64,000 nt of DNA, taken from positions 17,313,585 to 17,377,584 of the forward strand of contig JAZBQD010000019.1 in NCBI GenBank assembly GCA_036583965.1, given 5' to 3'. The position numbers and the translations under genes are program-made. The DNA is from Prunella strophiata (taxonomy: Eukaryota > Chordata > Aves > Passeriformes > Prunellidae). The first letter of the stretch is position 1. Each line of letters opens with the position of its first letter. Under the pieces are notes generated by a model. The model was given only the letters and a program-made list of their open reading frames with translations. It searched no databases and was not told the origin of the DNA. Shown here piece by piece: positions 14,563-27,700 of this stretch.

Positions 14563-15393
14563 TTCCCCTCTCATTTTCTTTCATCAAATGTAGTTCCCAG
14601 TTTCTAATAAGCTTTGCAGCTGACTGTTGTTCTAGAGTTACAACCAATGTTAAGCATACAGGGGTGAATGAGGATTAGTTTAAATTTTAAGAGGAGAATT
14701 TCTGCTCAGAAGTGAGCCAGGTTATATTCCAAAAGCAGTGAATTGTATCCAGCCCCAGTGTGGTGGATGACTGGCATCTGAGCTGCAGCTTACATGTTAC
14801 AAATAGTTTGTGATGAGGTCTGTCTAGGAAGGGATACTGCAGATAGGTACCCTCATCATTCTCTGAAGTTTTTACATATTTTTATAGATAAATTGTTTGC
14901 CAAACCTGAAAATCTCTTGTTTTCTGTTGTTTTTGGAGAAAAGATACTAGAGACAACTGACAGAAAATTAGTGTTGTGTGGCATATGGCTGTACCTGAGC
15001 AGTAAAACACAAACCAGCCTCATCCCCAGAAGCTGCTTCACATGGGTGTCTGTTTGGACTAATACAACATGTTGTGGAAAAGGAAGGCAGGGCTAGATGT
15101 CCTGCATCTGCTTTTCTTGACAACCCAGCAGTTCTCCTGCAGTAAAGTGTGTTGGAAAGCTTAAATAAATATTTTAGGAGCATGGCTCATGACACAGGCT
15201 TGGGGCAGTGGGGACATGGCCCTTGTAAGTGAGGGGAGCCTGGGGTGAGAAAGAAGACTCTTGCATCTTTCACTGAAATAATTCCCCAAACAAGTTTCAA
15301 GTTTAGAACAAGTGGGGGAAAAAATAGTTTGTGTGGGATCACCTGAATGACAGTGCCTTGCAGAGCAGGATATCATTGATCAGGACAACAGTT

Positions 15394-15480
15394 CTTTAAC
15401 ACGTACAGAGTATATTTTATCTTCAAAGCTTCACTAACATTAGCTAATTAATCCTCATAAAGCCTGAGGGAGTTACATAC
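15394..15480 (+). repeat. Old L3/MIR3-like (CR1-L3 superfamily) 3'-end relic
   Basis: The segment contains the hallmark order of the ancient L3/MIR3 tail: a TCTTCAAAGC-type block, then CACTAACATTAGCTAATTAA, then TCCTCATAA and a GAGGGAG block. In the family consensus, as I recall it, this region reads as a CTCAAAGC, TTTACAAACATTAATTAATCCTCAC, TGTGAGGTAGGT series. The match is interrupted and diverged, as expected for an amniote-age insertion. No terminal duplication is visible. The assignment rests on recalled consensus motifs, not on a library search. Confidence 0.55.
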
Positions 15481-15984
15481 ATCTTGTTACAAGCCACGGA
15501 CCAACAAAGGACTTCACAGTTGTCACCATGCCTCAAGCTGTGGCTACTGCTGGCATCATCCAGGGCAAGAATTAAGATGATCTTACTAAATAGCATTCCC
15601 CTTCTCACCCCCAACAAGAGGCAGTTCAATGAAACTGTCAACAGTGATTTAGAAGTTATGATTCAAAATGAAGCTGGACTACTTCTATCTACCACAATGT
15701 AATATAGCCATTCATAGCTAATGAAGCTATAACCAAGCTTTAACCAAGCAGGCTGTGGGGTGCAGCCTCGGGAGCTGGGGCAAAGGGCATCCACGGGTGT
15801 ACTCTGTCAAAATCCCAGCAAGCCAGTGCCAGCTCTTGCTCTGCTGGAGCCATGCTATAGCCCTGGATGTTCATCTTCACACCTCAGGGAAATGAAGAAG
15901 TAGATCCATCTCTGTGCATCCATGCACAGAGAAAGTGAGCAGCATTGTAACTCTGCACACAGTCTGTAGCTGTATAGACATATC

Positions 15985-16009
15985 TGTGTGTATATATACA
16001 TATATATTT
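15985..16009. repeat. Short TG/TA alternating microsatellite
   Basis: An alternating pyrimidine-purine run begins with TGTGTG and continues as TATATA and CATATATAT. It is a small slippage-prone repeat with no other signal nearby. Confidence 0.75.
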
Positions 16010-19000
16010 TTTGTCCTGCTTCTCTTGCTGCTTCTTCTAAAGCCATGATACCAGAGGTGAAGCAACTGTCTTGAAGCATCTTGCTGCTTGGATAAGAAAA
16101 ACACCTGTTCCTCCTTAGCATAGATAAGGCCATCTGTGCACAGCTGAAGTGAGATAATATTTAGGAGCCTTCCAGGGTACTAAAGACTGGGCTTTCTTTG
16201 ACATCTTATGCTGTTCAAGCTCATGGCAGTGCTCTCTTTGAACTTGCTTACTTGTTATGTAATTCTCTCCACTTGCATAAATTGAAGTAGAGTGCAATAA
16301 TGCATGTAAATGATATGGCCCAGGGAGGGCACATGTGACAGAGTCCATGCTGGTAGGGAGTCAGCTGATGGTTGGATATCACAGGTCTCTGTGTTATGTA
16401 CCAGCAGGTTTGACATCCATCAGTCAATAAAGCCCACTCTGCCCACCTTTAGAGGGTGAGTTACATGTGAAAAACTGTTTTCTCTGTAGTTGCTAAAAGA
16501 GACCACTGGGGTTGTGGGGACCTGCATGAAAACTGCTGTGGTAGATATGCCTTACAGAACAGAGACAGATGTGGCTGCAAGGCAGCAGTTTTCTGCTTGA
16601 CTGAAAGTCAGACCATGCACCCTGAAGGATGTTTGCTTTTGGCCTGTTGTTAAAGACCTACTTTAATGGCAATTCCACTGCCATCTCAGTGAATCTCTTC
16701 TAGAGAGTCTATATCCTCTTTATGTTTTCCAAATATTTAACCTAAATTTTTCAAATTGTCACTGTCGCAATTACATTCTCATCTGTTACTTTTCCACAAT
16801 TCCTTCCTGTCAAGTCCAACTTGGACATGGAAATGATTTACTTTCTTTGTGTGACAGCTTGGTTGTACTTAAAGGATGCTGTTGTGTCCCAGCTGGGACT
16901 TTTCTCTGATTTAAACAACCCTGGTTCATTCAGTCTCTACTTGCAGACTGTGGTTTCTAGAGAGCTGCTCTATTTTGATCCTTCCATCTGGTATGTCCCT
17001 GGTTGTTCCAGGTCCTCCACGGGACATGCTGGGGATGTGACCTCACCAGTGCTGAACCAACAAGCAATAATTACTTCATGTGTTTTTAATGTTACCCAGT
17101 GAGAGAACTCTGCTTTTTGGGTGTGTCAGTGTTTACTGGGGGCCCAGGGTAGGCACAGACCCACGTGTCAAGGAGGGACAGCATTTCCCAGTGGTCCAGA
17201 AAACAACTAAATTACATATTTACCTTCTGATTTTCACTTCCTCCCATTTCATTGTACCAAGAGTAGTAGTAAAGGAAACTTACCTCTGTTAAGAAATTTC
17301 TTATCTTGTAGCTTCCTAATTTAAGATTGCTAAAACACAGCAGCACTAGTGATATCACAGCTGTACTAGAAAATTCATTCCAAAATTAACATACCCAAGA
17401 CTCGACCAAGTGAAGCAAACTAATTGTACAGGGTGAGTCATGATTACTGTAGAAAAAAAAGAAGTTCATAATATTTAGCAGACATACCAAAGGTCACATG
17501 AGAAAAACACAAAGGTCAGTATGAGAATTATTATGTTATTAACATCTTAGGTTTTGCTCCTTCAGAAACTAAGTCATGTAGTCCCAACTGAAAGTGAAAT
17601 ACAACTATTCTTGTGAAGAGAGACAAAACAAGCTAACTAGAAGGACACAGAAATACATAATTTTTACCAAAATACTGAATGTGGCCTAGGGGTGTTGCAC
17701 AGGCAAGTTGCTGCAACTTGACCAATGTTGATTTCCATGTGAAATGGAAGCACATTTTGACTGGAAAATGTAAAAAGGAAAATAAACATCACTGATAGAG
17801 AGAGTGGATTGTGTTTCATCAAGAGTGAACTGGTGTTTTGGTGACCAGAAAATTTTCTACTTTGGAAACAGTAAAGGGTGAATGACCTTCATGCTTCAGC
17901 TGCTTCTTCCACTTCCCCAGTCTTGACAAAGAGGCTGATGCACAGAGGCTCCTCCCTACATTTGTCACTATGTGTTGCAGGAAATTAACATAAAATTTGG
18001 TGCAGGGCCTTGTGAAAAGAAAAGGTGATTTATTTTATACAAATCTGTTTCCAGTCCTTCAAGTTCATTCTTGCAGATTGTTCATGTGTGCACACACAGA
18101 CATTTCTCATGTGTGTTCACACTCACTCAGAAGCCTTGTGCTGTCTGTGCTCAGGGAGGCAGGGACAAGAGATGCTGAGCCTTGACCACTTACCATGTCT
18201 CAGCTTTTTCTTTTCTGGCAGTGACAAACTCCTCTTTGGCTAATCCTTTCATACTCTCTAGGAATTGAGAAATTACTGCAGTGTAATAGATTGACCTCAA
18301 ATCTTGCTCAGTCCTTGCTCCAAGGATGTAAAGCAGGGTTACTCCCCTTCATATTTGTTTCTATTCTAAGATTATAATCCTATTTCCTGTCTGAGGTACA
18401 TCCTTGCTCCCATCATGCTGTTACCAAAGTGCAAGATTTGTGCTGATGAACCATCTCCCATGGGCTTTATTGCAGAGTAGACAGCTGGTCTTCATGGGAA
18501 TGCACTCCCCAACATCTACAGCTCAATTTTTGCAATTCATATCCTTGGTAATCAGCATGGGTTATTCTTTTAAACCTTGCTCTCATTTCTTATAGTGCTC
18601 TGACACACAGGAATTTCTATTCATAAATCAGCTAGGTTAATCTTAATATGTCACAAATGTCCACACAGATGATAGTCTGCAGCCAGGACCTTGTAAGTTG
18701 AGAAGTATTCCTCCAAACTCCCAGAAGCTCCTACCTCAGCAGAGGCTTCCAGATGGAGAGAGCAGGCTGATGCAGCCCAAACACACCTTTGATCCCAGTG
18801 AGGAAGGAGATTATTGATGCCATAGCAGTCACTGTTAGCCTCTGTGTAAGATTGGATAAGAAAGGCATATGTTTATTTTGTTTAGATAAAGCAAGGGCCA
18901 AAATGTAGGCTGGCAACAGTGAAAGCTCTTACTAAAGAAAAGAGCTGTAGGAGAAAAACACAAATCTGTGTTATCATCGAAGACCTTCTTAAATTGTTTC

Positions 19001-19573
19001 ATCATTTCCTGGCACAGAAGATTTGCCCCCACAGCAGCCCACACTGCCCAAGGACCAGTGTATCCTGGGGCTTTCTCAGGGCCACAGCTTTCCCCTCCAC
19101 TGCTCTGGGTACCTCACCCCAGGCAGGCAGGGGAAGAGCTGTCCCTCTCTTCTCTTCCCCCCCTGCAAGTCAGGCTATTTTGTCTTTTCTCTAGACTTCC
19201 AGGCTTCTTATGTTAAGGATACACTGCCAAAACTTTATGAATTGCAGCCCTTGAAAGAAAATACTTTTTTTAATCACTTTATTAGAGTTAGGCAATCCAT
19301 CCTACCCTGAGCCTTTCTTAAAGATCAAATATGATGTGGCTGTTGGAAAAAGCATCCATCTCTGTATACCTGTATAGTTGGTTTTAGGGTGACACCCTTA
19401 GTCAAGTTTGTGAAGGGGAAAAGGATAATACGCTAATAAAGTTACAATTACTGTGTTAGGTCCAAAATATAAATCCTTGTACCAGTTGTTACAACCTAGC
19501 TAAAGAGGGGGTAGGAATCCATCAAATTGTTCTCCTGGAGTTTTATACAGCTACTCATAAGAGTTAAATTAAA

Positions 19574-19574
<1 letters not shown>

Positions 19575-19603
<29 letters not shown>
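19575..19603. repeat. (TG)n microsatellite, about 14.5 units
   Basis: A perfect 29-bp alternating TG tract. It is likely length-polymorphic and has Z-DNA-forming potential. No coding or splice signals are attached to it. Confidence 0.97.
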
Positions 19604-19606
<3 letters not shown>

Positions 19607-21121
19607 AACTAGATTTATAGACTCTCCTTAAAATGTAAGTATTTCAGGTCCTGTGCACAGAGCACAGAAACAGAAGCCAGGATTGTTTCACCCACATAGC
19701 TGGTTTCAGCTCTCATTTATTTGGATGTATTTGGCAGTACTAGAGGGACTCATGCATGTTTCACACAGCCATTTCTCAGGACACTTGTGAAAATTTGGGG
19801 ATTTGAGCCTTGAAACATCATGAAGCAGGAAGGAAGCTAATGCTGCAAAAGGCATTTCTTTTGGCAAGTGCTACCCCTTCTCATGCCAGGACCCCTCAGT
19901 GAACCAGAGCATTCAGGCCACCTCTTAGCTACCACACAAAGCTCTGGTTAATATCTGTGTATTTTTCATGTATTTTCTTTCCTCTGTTAGTTATTTTTTG
20001 CTAGATCTCTAGCCAGGACAAGCTAATGTAGCTTTGCTGGTTTGGGGTACTTGAGGATGTAACCCTCAGTCAACAGAAATAAGTCCCTTATTCAGCTGCC
20101 AGTAGATTATTCAAGCAGCAGGACAGTGTATACCTGTAAGTATGCACAACAAGCAAAATAAATTACAAAGTGCACTGAACTTCATTCTCTGGGGTGGCAG
20201 AGAGGGAAAGGAGAGATTTTGGCTGGTATCCAGTCCCACCAGGGTCAGCAGCAGGGTAGGCATTGCAGAAACATTTCTGTCTCTGTGCAGGAATCCATGG
20301 TGGGCTCTGCAGGGCTTGCAGCTCTGGCTTGGGCACCACAGCCTCTGTGCCAGGTGCCACCTCCCAGCCTGCACAGACACAACAGCACTGTGGGGCTGCT
20401 GCCTGCCATTGTCCTGTGCACCCTCCCTGTGGGACATGAAGGCTGCTTGGGCTCAGTGAGAGTGGTGGCAGTGAGCCCCATCCTGAAGGGCTCTTCTGCC
20501 TCTTTCATGCAGCCCTGTTGGGTCTGGGTGTCATTCCTCCAGCTTTGACCCCTGCAGGACTGATTTACTTTAACATAATGAGTTCTTTTAGCACCTTCAT
20601 ATTTCACTTGCTCACCACGTTCATCCCTCCCAGCCTTGCCTTTCTCTGAGCAAAGCCGTTCCTTCTCCGCTGGACTCCCCATGCAGGACAGGCAGTCCTT
20701 GGGGCCTGGCAGAAATCCTTTCCCATCTGTTCAGGTTTGAATTCCTCTGGTGTGGCACTGCTACCTGAATGGTACAGAGCTCCACAGGGGGCCCTTCTCA
20801 GTGGCTGCAATGGAATGGATGTTTCTTCGAGGATGAGAAAAATCATTTCTGAATTCATTTACCACAGTCTAGGAGTGTGTATGATCATCTTTTAGAAGTA
20901 TTCACCCTGCAGCTGAGTACCCTGTGATTTTATCTTCTGTAATTAATTTTCAGCTCTCCATCTAACTGCAACAATTTTGTTACCAGCCTTTGCTTTTCCA
21001 GATAAATTCAGCCTCTTTCTGTTTTTCAAAGTAATCTAGGTCTTCCTGCATGACATTCCACTCCTTTGCTGTGCTAGCCTACTTCCTAAATCTGTGACTG
21101 TCAAAACATTTATTGATATAA

Positions 21122-21143
21122 ATATATATTTTAAAATATATAT
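21122..21143. repeat. Perfect 22-bp A/T palindrome
   Basis: The sequence is self-complementary over 11 bp on each side of a centre between 21132 and 21133, with a TTTTAAAA core and alternating AT arms. TATTGATA sequence lies on both sides, giving a near-repeat outside the palindrome. It is a possible cruciform or simply low-complexity DNA. Confidence 0.9.
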
Positions 21144-24100
21144 ATTGATATGACTTTCTTTTTCATAAATTCCTTTGATGAAGTTATTGTATAAGAACTA
21201 GTCCATGAGCAGGAACTCAGCACTTGCCTCGGCAGAAACCTCTTTTAGCATAGTCCCTCCTCCTTACAGAAGAGTATGTTATTCAGTAAGCTCAGGTTAT
21301 ATTTTATCTCATATACTTTCATGTTCTCAACTTTTGTTTTAATTTAGAAATTGTCCTAACAAATTGCACAGTACTGATCTCAGGAAAAAATTACATAAAA
21401 TTGTCCAGACTACTTTTCCTTTCTAGAGGTGCTACCAGTGCTGTTTTCCAGGGAGACAGTGCCACTTGACAGTGTGATTTAGTGTCATGGTTATTCAGAA
21501 CTAGGGGAGGGACATCACCTCCTCTTGCTCCCTCCCTCTGCACTGAATGCACACCTTTAGGTTTGGAACCATCCTTGAATTACCTTTAATCTTCACATCA
21601 TTTGCATTTCAGAGCAGTTCTGTTTTTTCAGTTTCCTTTTTATTTATATAGCTGAGGATCTATCTGTTATTTTAATTTTATTTGCAACTGTATTTCTAAA
21701 CTCCGACCTTCTGTTTTCTTTGCTGATCTCTTTTTCCATTTCATCTAAGTGCTTTGATTTCTTAAACTTCAGGTGATTAACTTTGGTTTGTTTTAAAAGG
21801 GACATGGGGTCTTGTGGCAAGAGATGTGTCCCTTGTGTCCCAGATGTGTGACCTGGCAAGGGGCTGAAGCTGTCCCAGTCTTTCTGCTGCAGTGGTATTG
21901 TCTCTCTTGCTGCCTGGAGTGGGGAGCTCCAGAGCTCCAAGTGTCTCAGGGATTTTTTGGCAGGATACCTATAGGATGATCTCTGTATTTCAGGATGGCT
22001 GTGGTAATATGGGATGTCTGATCTCCCTGTGAGAGACGGCCATTTTGAAGTTATGATTCATCCTGTTAGATCTGAAGCATTTTATTAGAAGTTGTTTTTT
22101 TCCCCCAACTTACTAAATTTCAAACCCTCTCCAAAGTCAAATCCCTGAGTTATTTGGTCAGCTTATTTTCACTAGTTGTCTCCTGGTAGTTAGTTCAATA
22201 AATAGTAACAGGTCTATTTTTGTTCATTATTTGATTTAATTTTAACTGAGCCAGCCCATGCCCACTCACTGCAAAATTTGTCTGTGATTAGCTCTTGTGT
22301 GATGCATTCCCCTGCTCACCACTGCATCTTGACTCAGTGTCTCTTTGAAGAAATCTGAGTCTCCTGATCCACAGTATTTAGGCCATAGTAATGATGGTGG
22401 TGTTTGTTCTGCACTTGAGGCATGGGATGGGACATTTCTGTGAGAGCATTATTGGGGCTTAGAACTTTTCCTGATGCTGTTCCTGGGGGCTGTCAGAGAT
22501 TCAGTAGACTTGACTGTGTTTCCTCAGATTTACTTTAGTCCCAGCAGATTGCCTCTCATCCATGCTGCCTATTCTCTTTCCTTTATGAACTACCACATCA
22601 TATTAATCTGCCATGATAATCTTTATTTCTGTGTTTCCTGAACAGCATGTACCTTCCAAGGACTTGTGAAATTTAAGTGATTAAATCAAGTCATTTTTAG
22701 GATAGCTTTTCCTTAGGCTTTTCAAGTCCTTTAATCTGCACTAGTAAAGACTAAGTAGCCCTTTCACTAACTTTTCTTAGCCTTATCTTCTGCCTTAGGC
22801 TGACAGAGAATAGAGGCACATACTTTCATCTGTGAATCATGCAGTGTTTCAGTTACACCCTTTCTTTTTCTTCTTGCACTGAAGTTTACTGGGAGATCTC
22901 AACAAAAACAACATTAATCATTCCCCCCACCCCCGCCTCTCTTTAAAGCTTGTTTTACAGATTTAAAAAAAAAAAATCAGTGAAGTCCTCTCTTGGAAAC
23001 CTGTTTGCCTTGTGTGAGGAACAGGTATTTCTGGGTCTTTATTGGGAACATCTGAGCTGTGCTAGTACTATGCTAATGATCACCACCCCTTTGGAGGAAA
23101 GGGGTGCTCTTAGCACCTTTTCCACATATCATCCCTGCCTGAGGCATGCCAGAGACACCTGCCTGCTTGGTTTTTCCTTGTCCTTTATTATGTACTCCAC
23201 TATCCATCTACTATGAGTCACTCATAAGCCTAACCTAATCATGACAAGCATGATGAAGACCTAATCTTCAGTTCCTAAGATGAACTGAAGTGGATTAAAT
23301 AATGAAGGCATTGATGCCACTTACTTGTTTTGATTTGTATGTGTTTAGACACATTTTGAAGTCAACAGGGAAGTATACACAACTTGTTGAGCTCAAATAT
23401 TTCCTGGTTATTATCTTTTCTTTCCTAATAAACAAATTCATTTGCAAGTAACCACCATCAAGCAACACAAGAAGAAAATATTTATACCATGTTGGCAGTT
23501 GAAACAGTTATTTAATTTGCAATGGGTGTTGTCAGGTAGATCCTCAACAGTGTTTCTCATTTTCAGATCTACTTATTTATGTCATCTTTATGATTTACTG
23601 TGTCATAGAGAAGAATCTGTTTCTGCAAGTAAGTGAGATGCTACATTAGATAACCAAGTTCCCTAGAACTGTTAGCCATATATATTCTAGATAAATTGTT
23701 TTTCTTGTCTTGTGAAGTCAAAATAAACCTGCTAAAGCAATAGCAGTATATGTCAATATTCTAAATTTCCTATTAAGTTCTCTTTGCCTGTAGCTGCTCC
23801 AGCTGGGGGGAGACTGGGCTGAATGGCTCAAGAAAGTAACATTTCTAGCACCATAACACAAAACAGTGCAGGGCCATGTTGTGAAAACAAAGCTCGTGTG
23901 TCATGAAGAAAGTTTTATTGAATCAAGAACTTGATGTCAATTGTGCTTTTCAGTTGTGGAAGCCTGTTGTTTATTTCAGTACCACATTTTGTGTAAGTTC
24001 CTTCCTGATTTACAATAATTCACATTGATAGACGTCTAGGCTGACACTGCCCCCACAAACAATAATTTACAACAGCTTCAGTGCTGGTTTTCAAGGACTA

Positions 24101-24298
24101 GAGCCAAGATCTATTCACCACAAGTAAATTTGGGAGGAAGTTTATTTACTATGAATATTAATGAATGTTTATCTGGGTTAATTACTGTGGGTTAATTTGT
24201 TAAGCAGAATTTTGGGGTTTTGATAACAGGTCAGTTTACATGACACCAAGCCTGCTGGCAACAGAGGGAGTACACCTGTCTCAAAGGGGCAAAAGTAC

Positions 24299-24771
24299 AA
24301 GAAAGACATTGAGTTGCTGAAGTGAGTCCAGAGAAGGGCAACAGAGCTAGTGAAGGTTCTGGAGCACATGAGGAGTGGCTGAGGGAACTGGGATTATTTA
24401 GCCTGGAGAAAAGGATACTCAGGGGAGACCTTATCATTCTCTACAACTACCTGGAAGGAGGTTGCAGCCAGGTGGGGGTTGGTCTCTTTTCCCATGTAAC
24501 AAGTGATAGGACAAGAGAAAATGGCCTCAAATTGTGCCAGGGGATGTTTAGATTGGACATTAGGAAGCATTTCTTCACAGAAGGGGTGGTGATGCATTGG
24601 AATACGCTGTCCAAGGAAGTGTAGAGTCACCATCCCTGGAAGTGTTCCAGAAAATGTGTAAATGTGGCACTTAGGGTTTTTGTGGTGAACATAGTAGTGT
24701 TCAGTTAATGATTGTACTTGAAAATCTTAGAGGCCTTTTCCAGCCTTAAGGATTCTGTGATTCTGTGATTT
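24299..24771 (+). mobile_element. CR1 LINE, 5'-truncated, plus strand
   Basis: This is the 3' end of an avian CR1 non-LTR retrotransposon. It holds the C-terminal part of ORF2 (endonuclease/reverse transcriptase protein) and the 3' UTR. The frame from about 24367 to 24624 reads [11 protein letters not shown], then [26 protein letters not shown] and HWNTLSKEV, the conserved order of the CR1 ORF2 tail. A small deletion near 24365, relative to the family consensus as I recall it, shifts the frame, so the upstream part (GACATTGAG..., GTCCAGAGAAGGGCAAC...) lies in another frame. A stop follows early after SKEV. The copy ends in two ATTCTGTG-type octamer units, the normal CR1 terminus, and has no poly(A) tail. 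It is 5'-truncated and not mobile. Confidence 0.95.
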
Positions 24772-27700
24772 AATTCAGAACATTGAAAATGCTGCTATAG
24801 GGGTGAAAAGAAACGGCAGTCACGTGCTCCGTTAATTTCAGAGATAAACTTGGTTCTTTATGGTGAAACCTGAAAACAAGGAAACATGGCAGAATGGAGA
24901 GTGTATAAGCCAATGACAAGTGGTGCTTCTCTGTTCTCTCTAATAGTGCAATAAAGAGAAGATGTTCAGTTTCACCTTGAAGTTCTTCTCCTGCATTGCT
25001 CTTCCTATGCAATGGAGTGAACCTCTTCAATTTGCTACTTTCTTTTTATCCAGACTAATATGGAGATACTAGTGGAAGTGATTGAGACTAAGGGGTGTAG
25101 CAGCCTCTTGTCACTGAAGAGCATTCATGGAAGCTGAGTGCATGACTCCCCAGCAGGATGAGAGAATACACAGAATCATATTTTTCTTTGAGTGTAAGAA
25201 GAACAGGAATAGCCAAGGCATTACAGATTGCTGACATCTTCCAAGTTACAGCATATAAACATATTCTTTAGTTTTCTGTTTTGTTAATACAAAGCCTGCA
25301 CTACTCTTGCTTGTGATCCCTGAAAAATATGTAGGTTTGTGAGATTGTCTCTCAAAAGCACTCACATAAATTCATGATATGAGCAGCAGCACCACTGGTG
25401 GAGTGGTAGCCTCAACAAGTCTCTTTTCTGGCACCAGCTGTTTCCTCCCTGAAGTATAACCTTAAAGGCCAGTACTCCTCCTTGAAGAGGGCTGAGTGTG
25501 AGTGGGTGATGCTGCTAGCCCCTGCCCCAGCTGCCTGTGCTGCCTTTGCAGCTGGGTTGCACTCCCCAAGCAGCACAGCTGCTGCTTCCCTGACATTCAT
25601 TATGGAGAGGTGTGGCAATGCTGCTGGAGAACCTCCCTCTCTCATGTAACACCAGGTGTGGCTGGCTCTCCCTTTCCTCAGGCTGCTCCACAGAGTCACC
25701 TCCTTGCTGGACCAGCACAAAAATTCTGTGCTCACACAATGCAAAAAGGCTTTCAGTCTAGCTTCTGTCCTCCTTCACAAGTCCCAAGGTCAGTCTGTAC
25801 CAGACAGTTCCCAAGGCAGGCCAGACAGCAGAGCCTGTTGGGCTCAGGCCTTCTGCACAAGAGGGTGAAGTAGCTGCCATCCCCAATAGGAGAGGACTGT
25901 TGTGCTCTCTTCCCACCAGCCCATGTGCACAGCACAGCCCCTCCTCAGCCAGGAGGGGGTTTGTCAAAAGGCCTTTACAACTGGTTTGTCAAAGGTCTCT
26001 TGCTTGCTGCTGCTCTCAACCAGCAGGCACAGCAGCCTAGTGAGACCCTTCCTTGCAATTTCCATGCAATGGTATATGTTAGAAAAGCCTTAAATAGACT
26101 GCAGCTACTTCAGTAAGTAGCTCAAAAATGTAGCATAGCACAGAAAACCCTTTTCCCCATTAAATTAGATGTTAGGCATAATGCAAGCAGCTTTCTCCTT
26201 CATCTACACCCAGATTGCATCACAGAAGTCAATTGGAACTGCACCTTAACAATTAAGAAAATAATTTGACCCAGTTAGGTGTTACAGAACAGACTTCAGT
26301 GGATTGCACAGACTGAAGAGAGAGCAGAATGTTACCCATTGAATTTACTATCATGTTTGTTTTGGGAGCTAAATTATTCTTCCTAATTCTGCTAGCAGTG
26401 TAATATGCTGTCTCAGTAATGGAAAGCATATGAAAGCAAGCAGATGGTGAAAGCAGAAAAAAATCCCAGCATGTCCTGATAATGTAGTAAGCAAGTTCAT
26501 TTTTTTGGCATTAGGCTTTCATAACCAAGGCATGGTGATAACAAGTACAGACACATTTTTAGAGCACAGTTCATAAAAAAATACAGCCAGTTTCATTGCA
26601 GGGCAATGGAAGATTACTTTTTGAGACTCATATAGATAAAACCTGGATGTGAATGTTGTTGAATTAGACCCATCATCTATTATTGCTAGAAGATGAGTGA
26701 CAGAACAGATACTGGTCAGAGTGATTCCATCACAGCTCCTGTGTTCTCTCATATCATTGCAAATGTAGAGTCTTTTGCCCATTGATTTGCAAATATGAAG
26801 CCATCCTGCATTACAGAAACACCACAGTCCCTTCAATATAGGTTGTGATCACAGAGGTACTATTGGAAATTAAAAATACTTTATTTTCCTTTAAAATTTC
26901 AAACTTTCTAGGTTGAAATTTTGAAGTATGAGGATGTTGCTTCTTGGGTATTTGTGTATATCTGCAGTACATGAAGCTCCCAGTCTGACTCCAGCAGCCT
27001 CTTGCTTCTCCTACCCACATGTCCCATTCTTTCAGAACAGAAGGCAGAACAGCCTCAGTGGGAAAAACACCCATTTGTTTAGCAAGTCTGAGAAAAGTGA
27101 GACAACCTTGACTCACTGGCTGAGCAAAAAGCCCTGAATGTGCTTTCTGGAAAGGACACTATCCAGCCTGATGACCTTCAGACTGCATGTTTAAGTCTCA
27201 GGACAAAACATGGACAGAAACAATGCCAGATTCACCACTTATCATTTTAAGATTTATCAAAGAAGGGATAAATTAATCTTTGTTATGATTTTTGTTTGAA
27301 GCAATGAGGCCACATCTTCACATAGCTGCAACCTGGACCAACCTTCAGCTTCCAGGAGTTTGTTTCAGACAGAACAAGAGGAGGAGACATGAAAACCACT
27401 GCTGCAGTGGTGAGTTCAAATGCCAGTGTACAATTGAGGGGATAAATTGAGATCTGACCTCACTGATCTCTTCTGTTGGGAAAAGGGGTGAAGACAGACA
27501 GCCCCATTTCTCATTCAAGTATCTAGTTGGTTACAATCATTTTTTTTTTCCCACCTTGCCCTAGTACAGCACATTAAGTAATGTGAAGATTTAATTTTGA
27601 AAAAATATTTCATATGCACTGGTTCATTCTTGAGTTGAAGAAAAAAAGGCAAGAGTGTGGTTTTGATTGTTTCATCCATCTGAGGACCCTGTGTTTTCTG

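Larger units (their letters stand above)
1..15393. other. Non-coding A+T-rich DNA, no gene recognised
   Basis: The stretch is A+T-rich and CpG-poor with stop codons frequent in all frames. Short ORFs are scattered over both strands, the longest being 173 codons on the minus strand at 11232-11753, and none shows a protein family motif I recognise. No phased exon series with matching acceptor and donor sites could be followed. Small repeats inside it are listed separately: a 21-bp tandem duplication near 2.9 kb, an A20 tract at 13.6 kb and a TTTGA-type pentamer run near 14.54 kb. It could be intergenic or a long intron. The sequence alone does not decide this. Confidence 0.6.
15481..24298. other. 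Non-coding DNA with microsatellites, no gene recognised
   Basis: A+T-rich, intron- or intergenic-like sequence with short unrelated ORFs on both strands. The most G+C-rich part, near 20.2-20.85 kb, has overlapping ORFs of 105-145 codons on both strands with no domain signature and no convincing splice pattern. It includes the TG/TA repeat near 16.0 kb, the TG microsatellite at 19.58 kb and an A/T palindrome at 21.12 kb, each listed separately. Confidence 0.55.

Noticed and set aside
20142..20682. Group of ORFs of 105-145 codons on both strands near 20.4 kb
   Set aside because: The ORFs overlap in several frames in a locally G+C-richer patch. None has a domain signature, and a shared patch of few stops explains them.
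25150..25185. A CAGAATCATA word as another CR1 3' end
   Set aside because: The sequence next to it does not continue into CR1 3' UTR in either direction, so it is a chance match.
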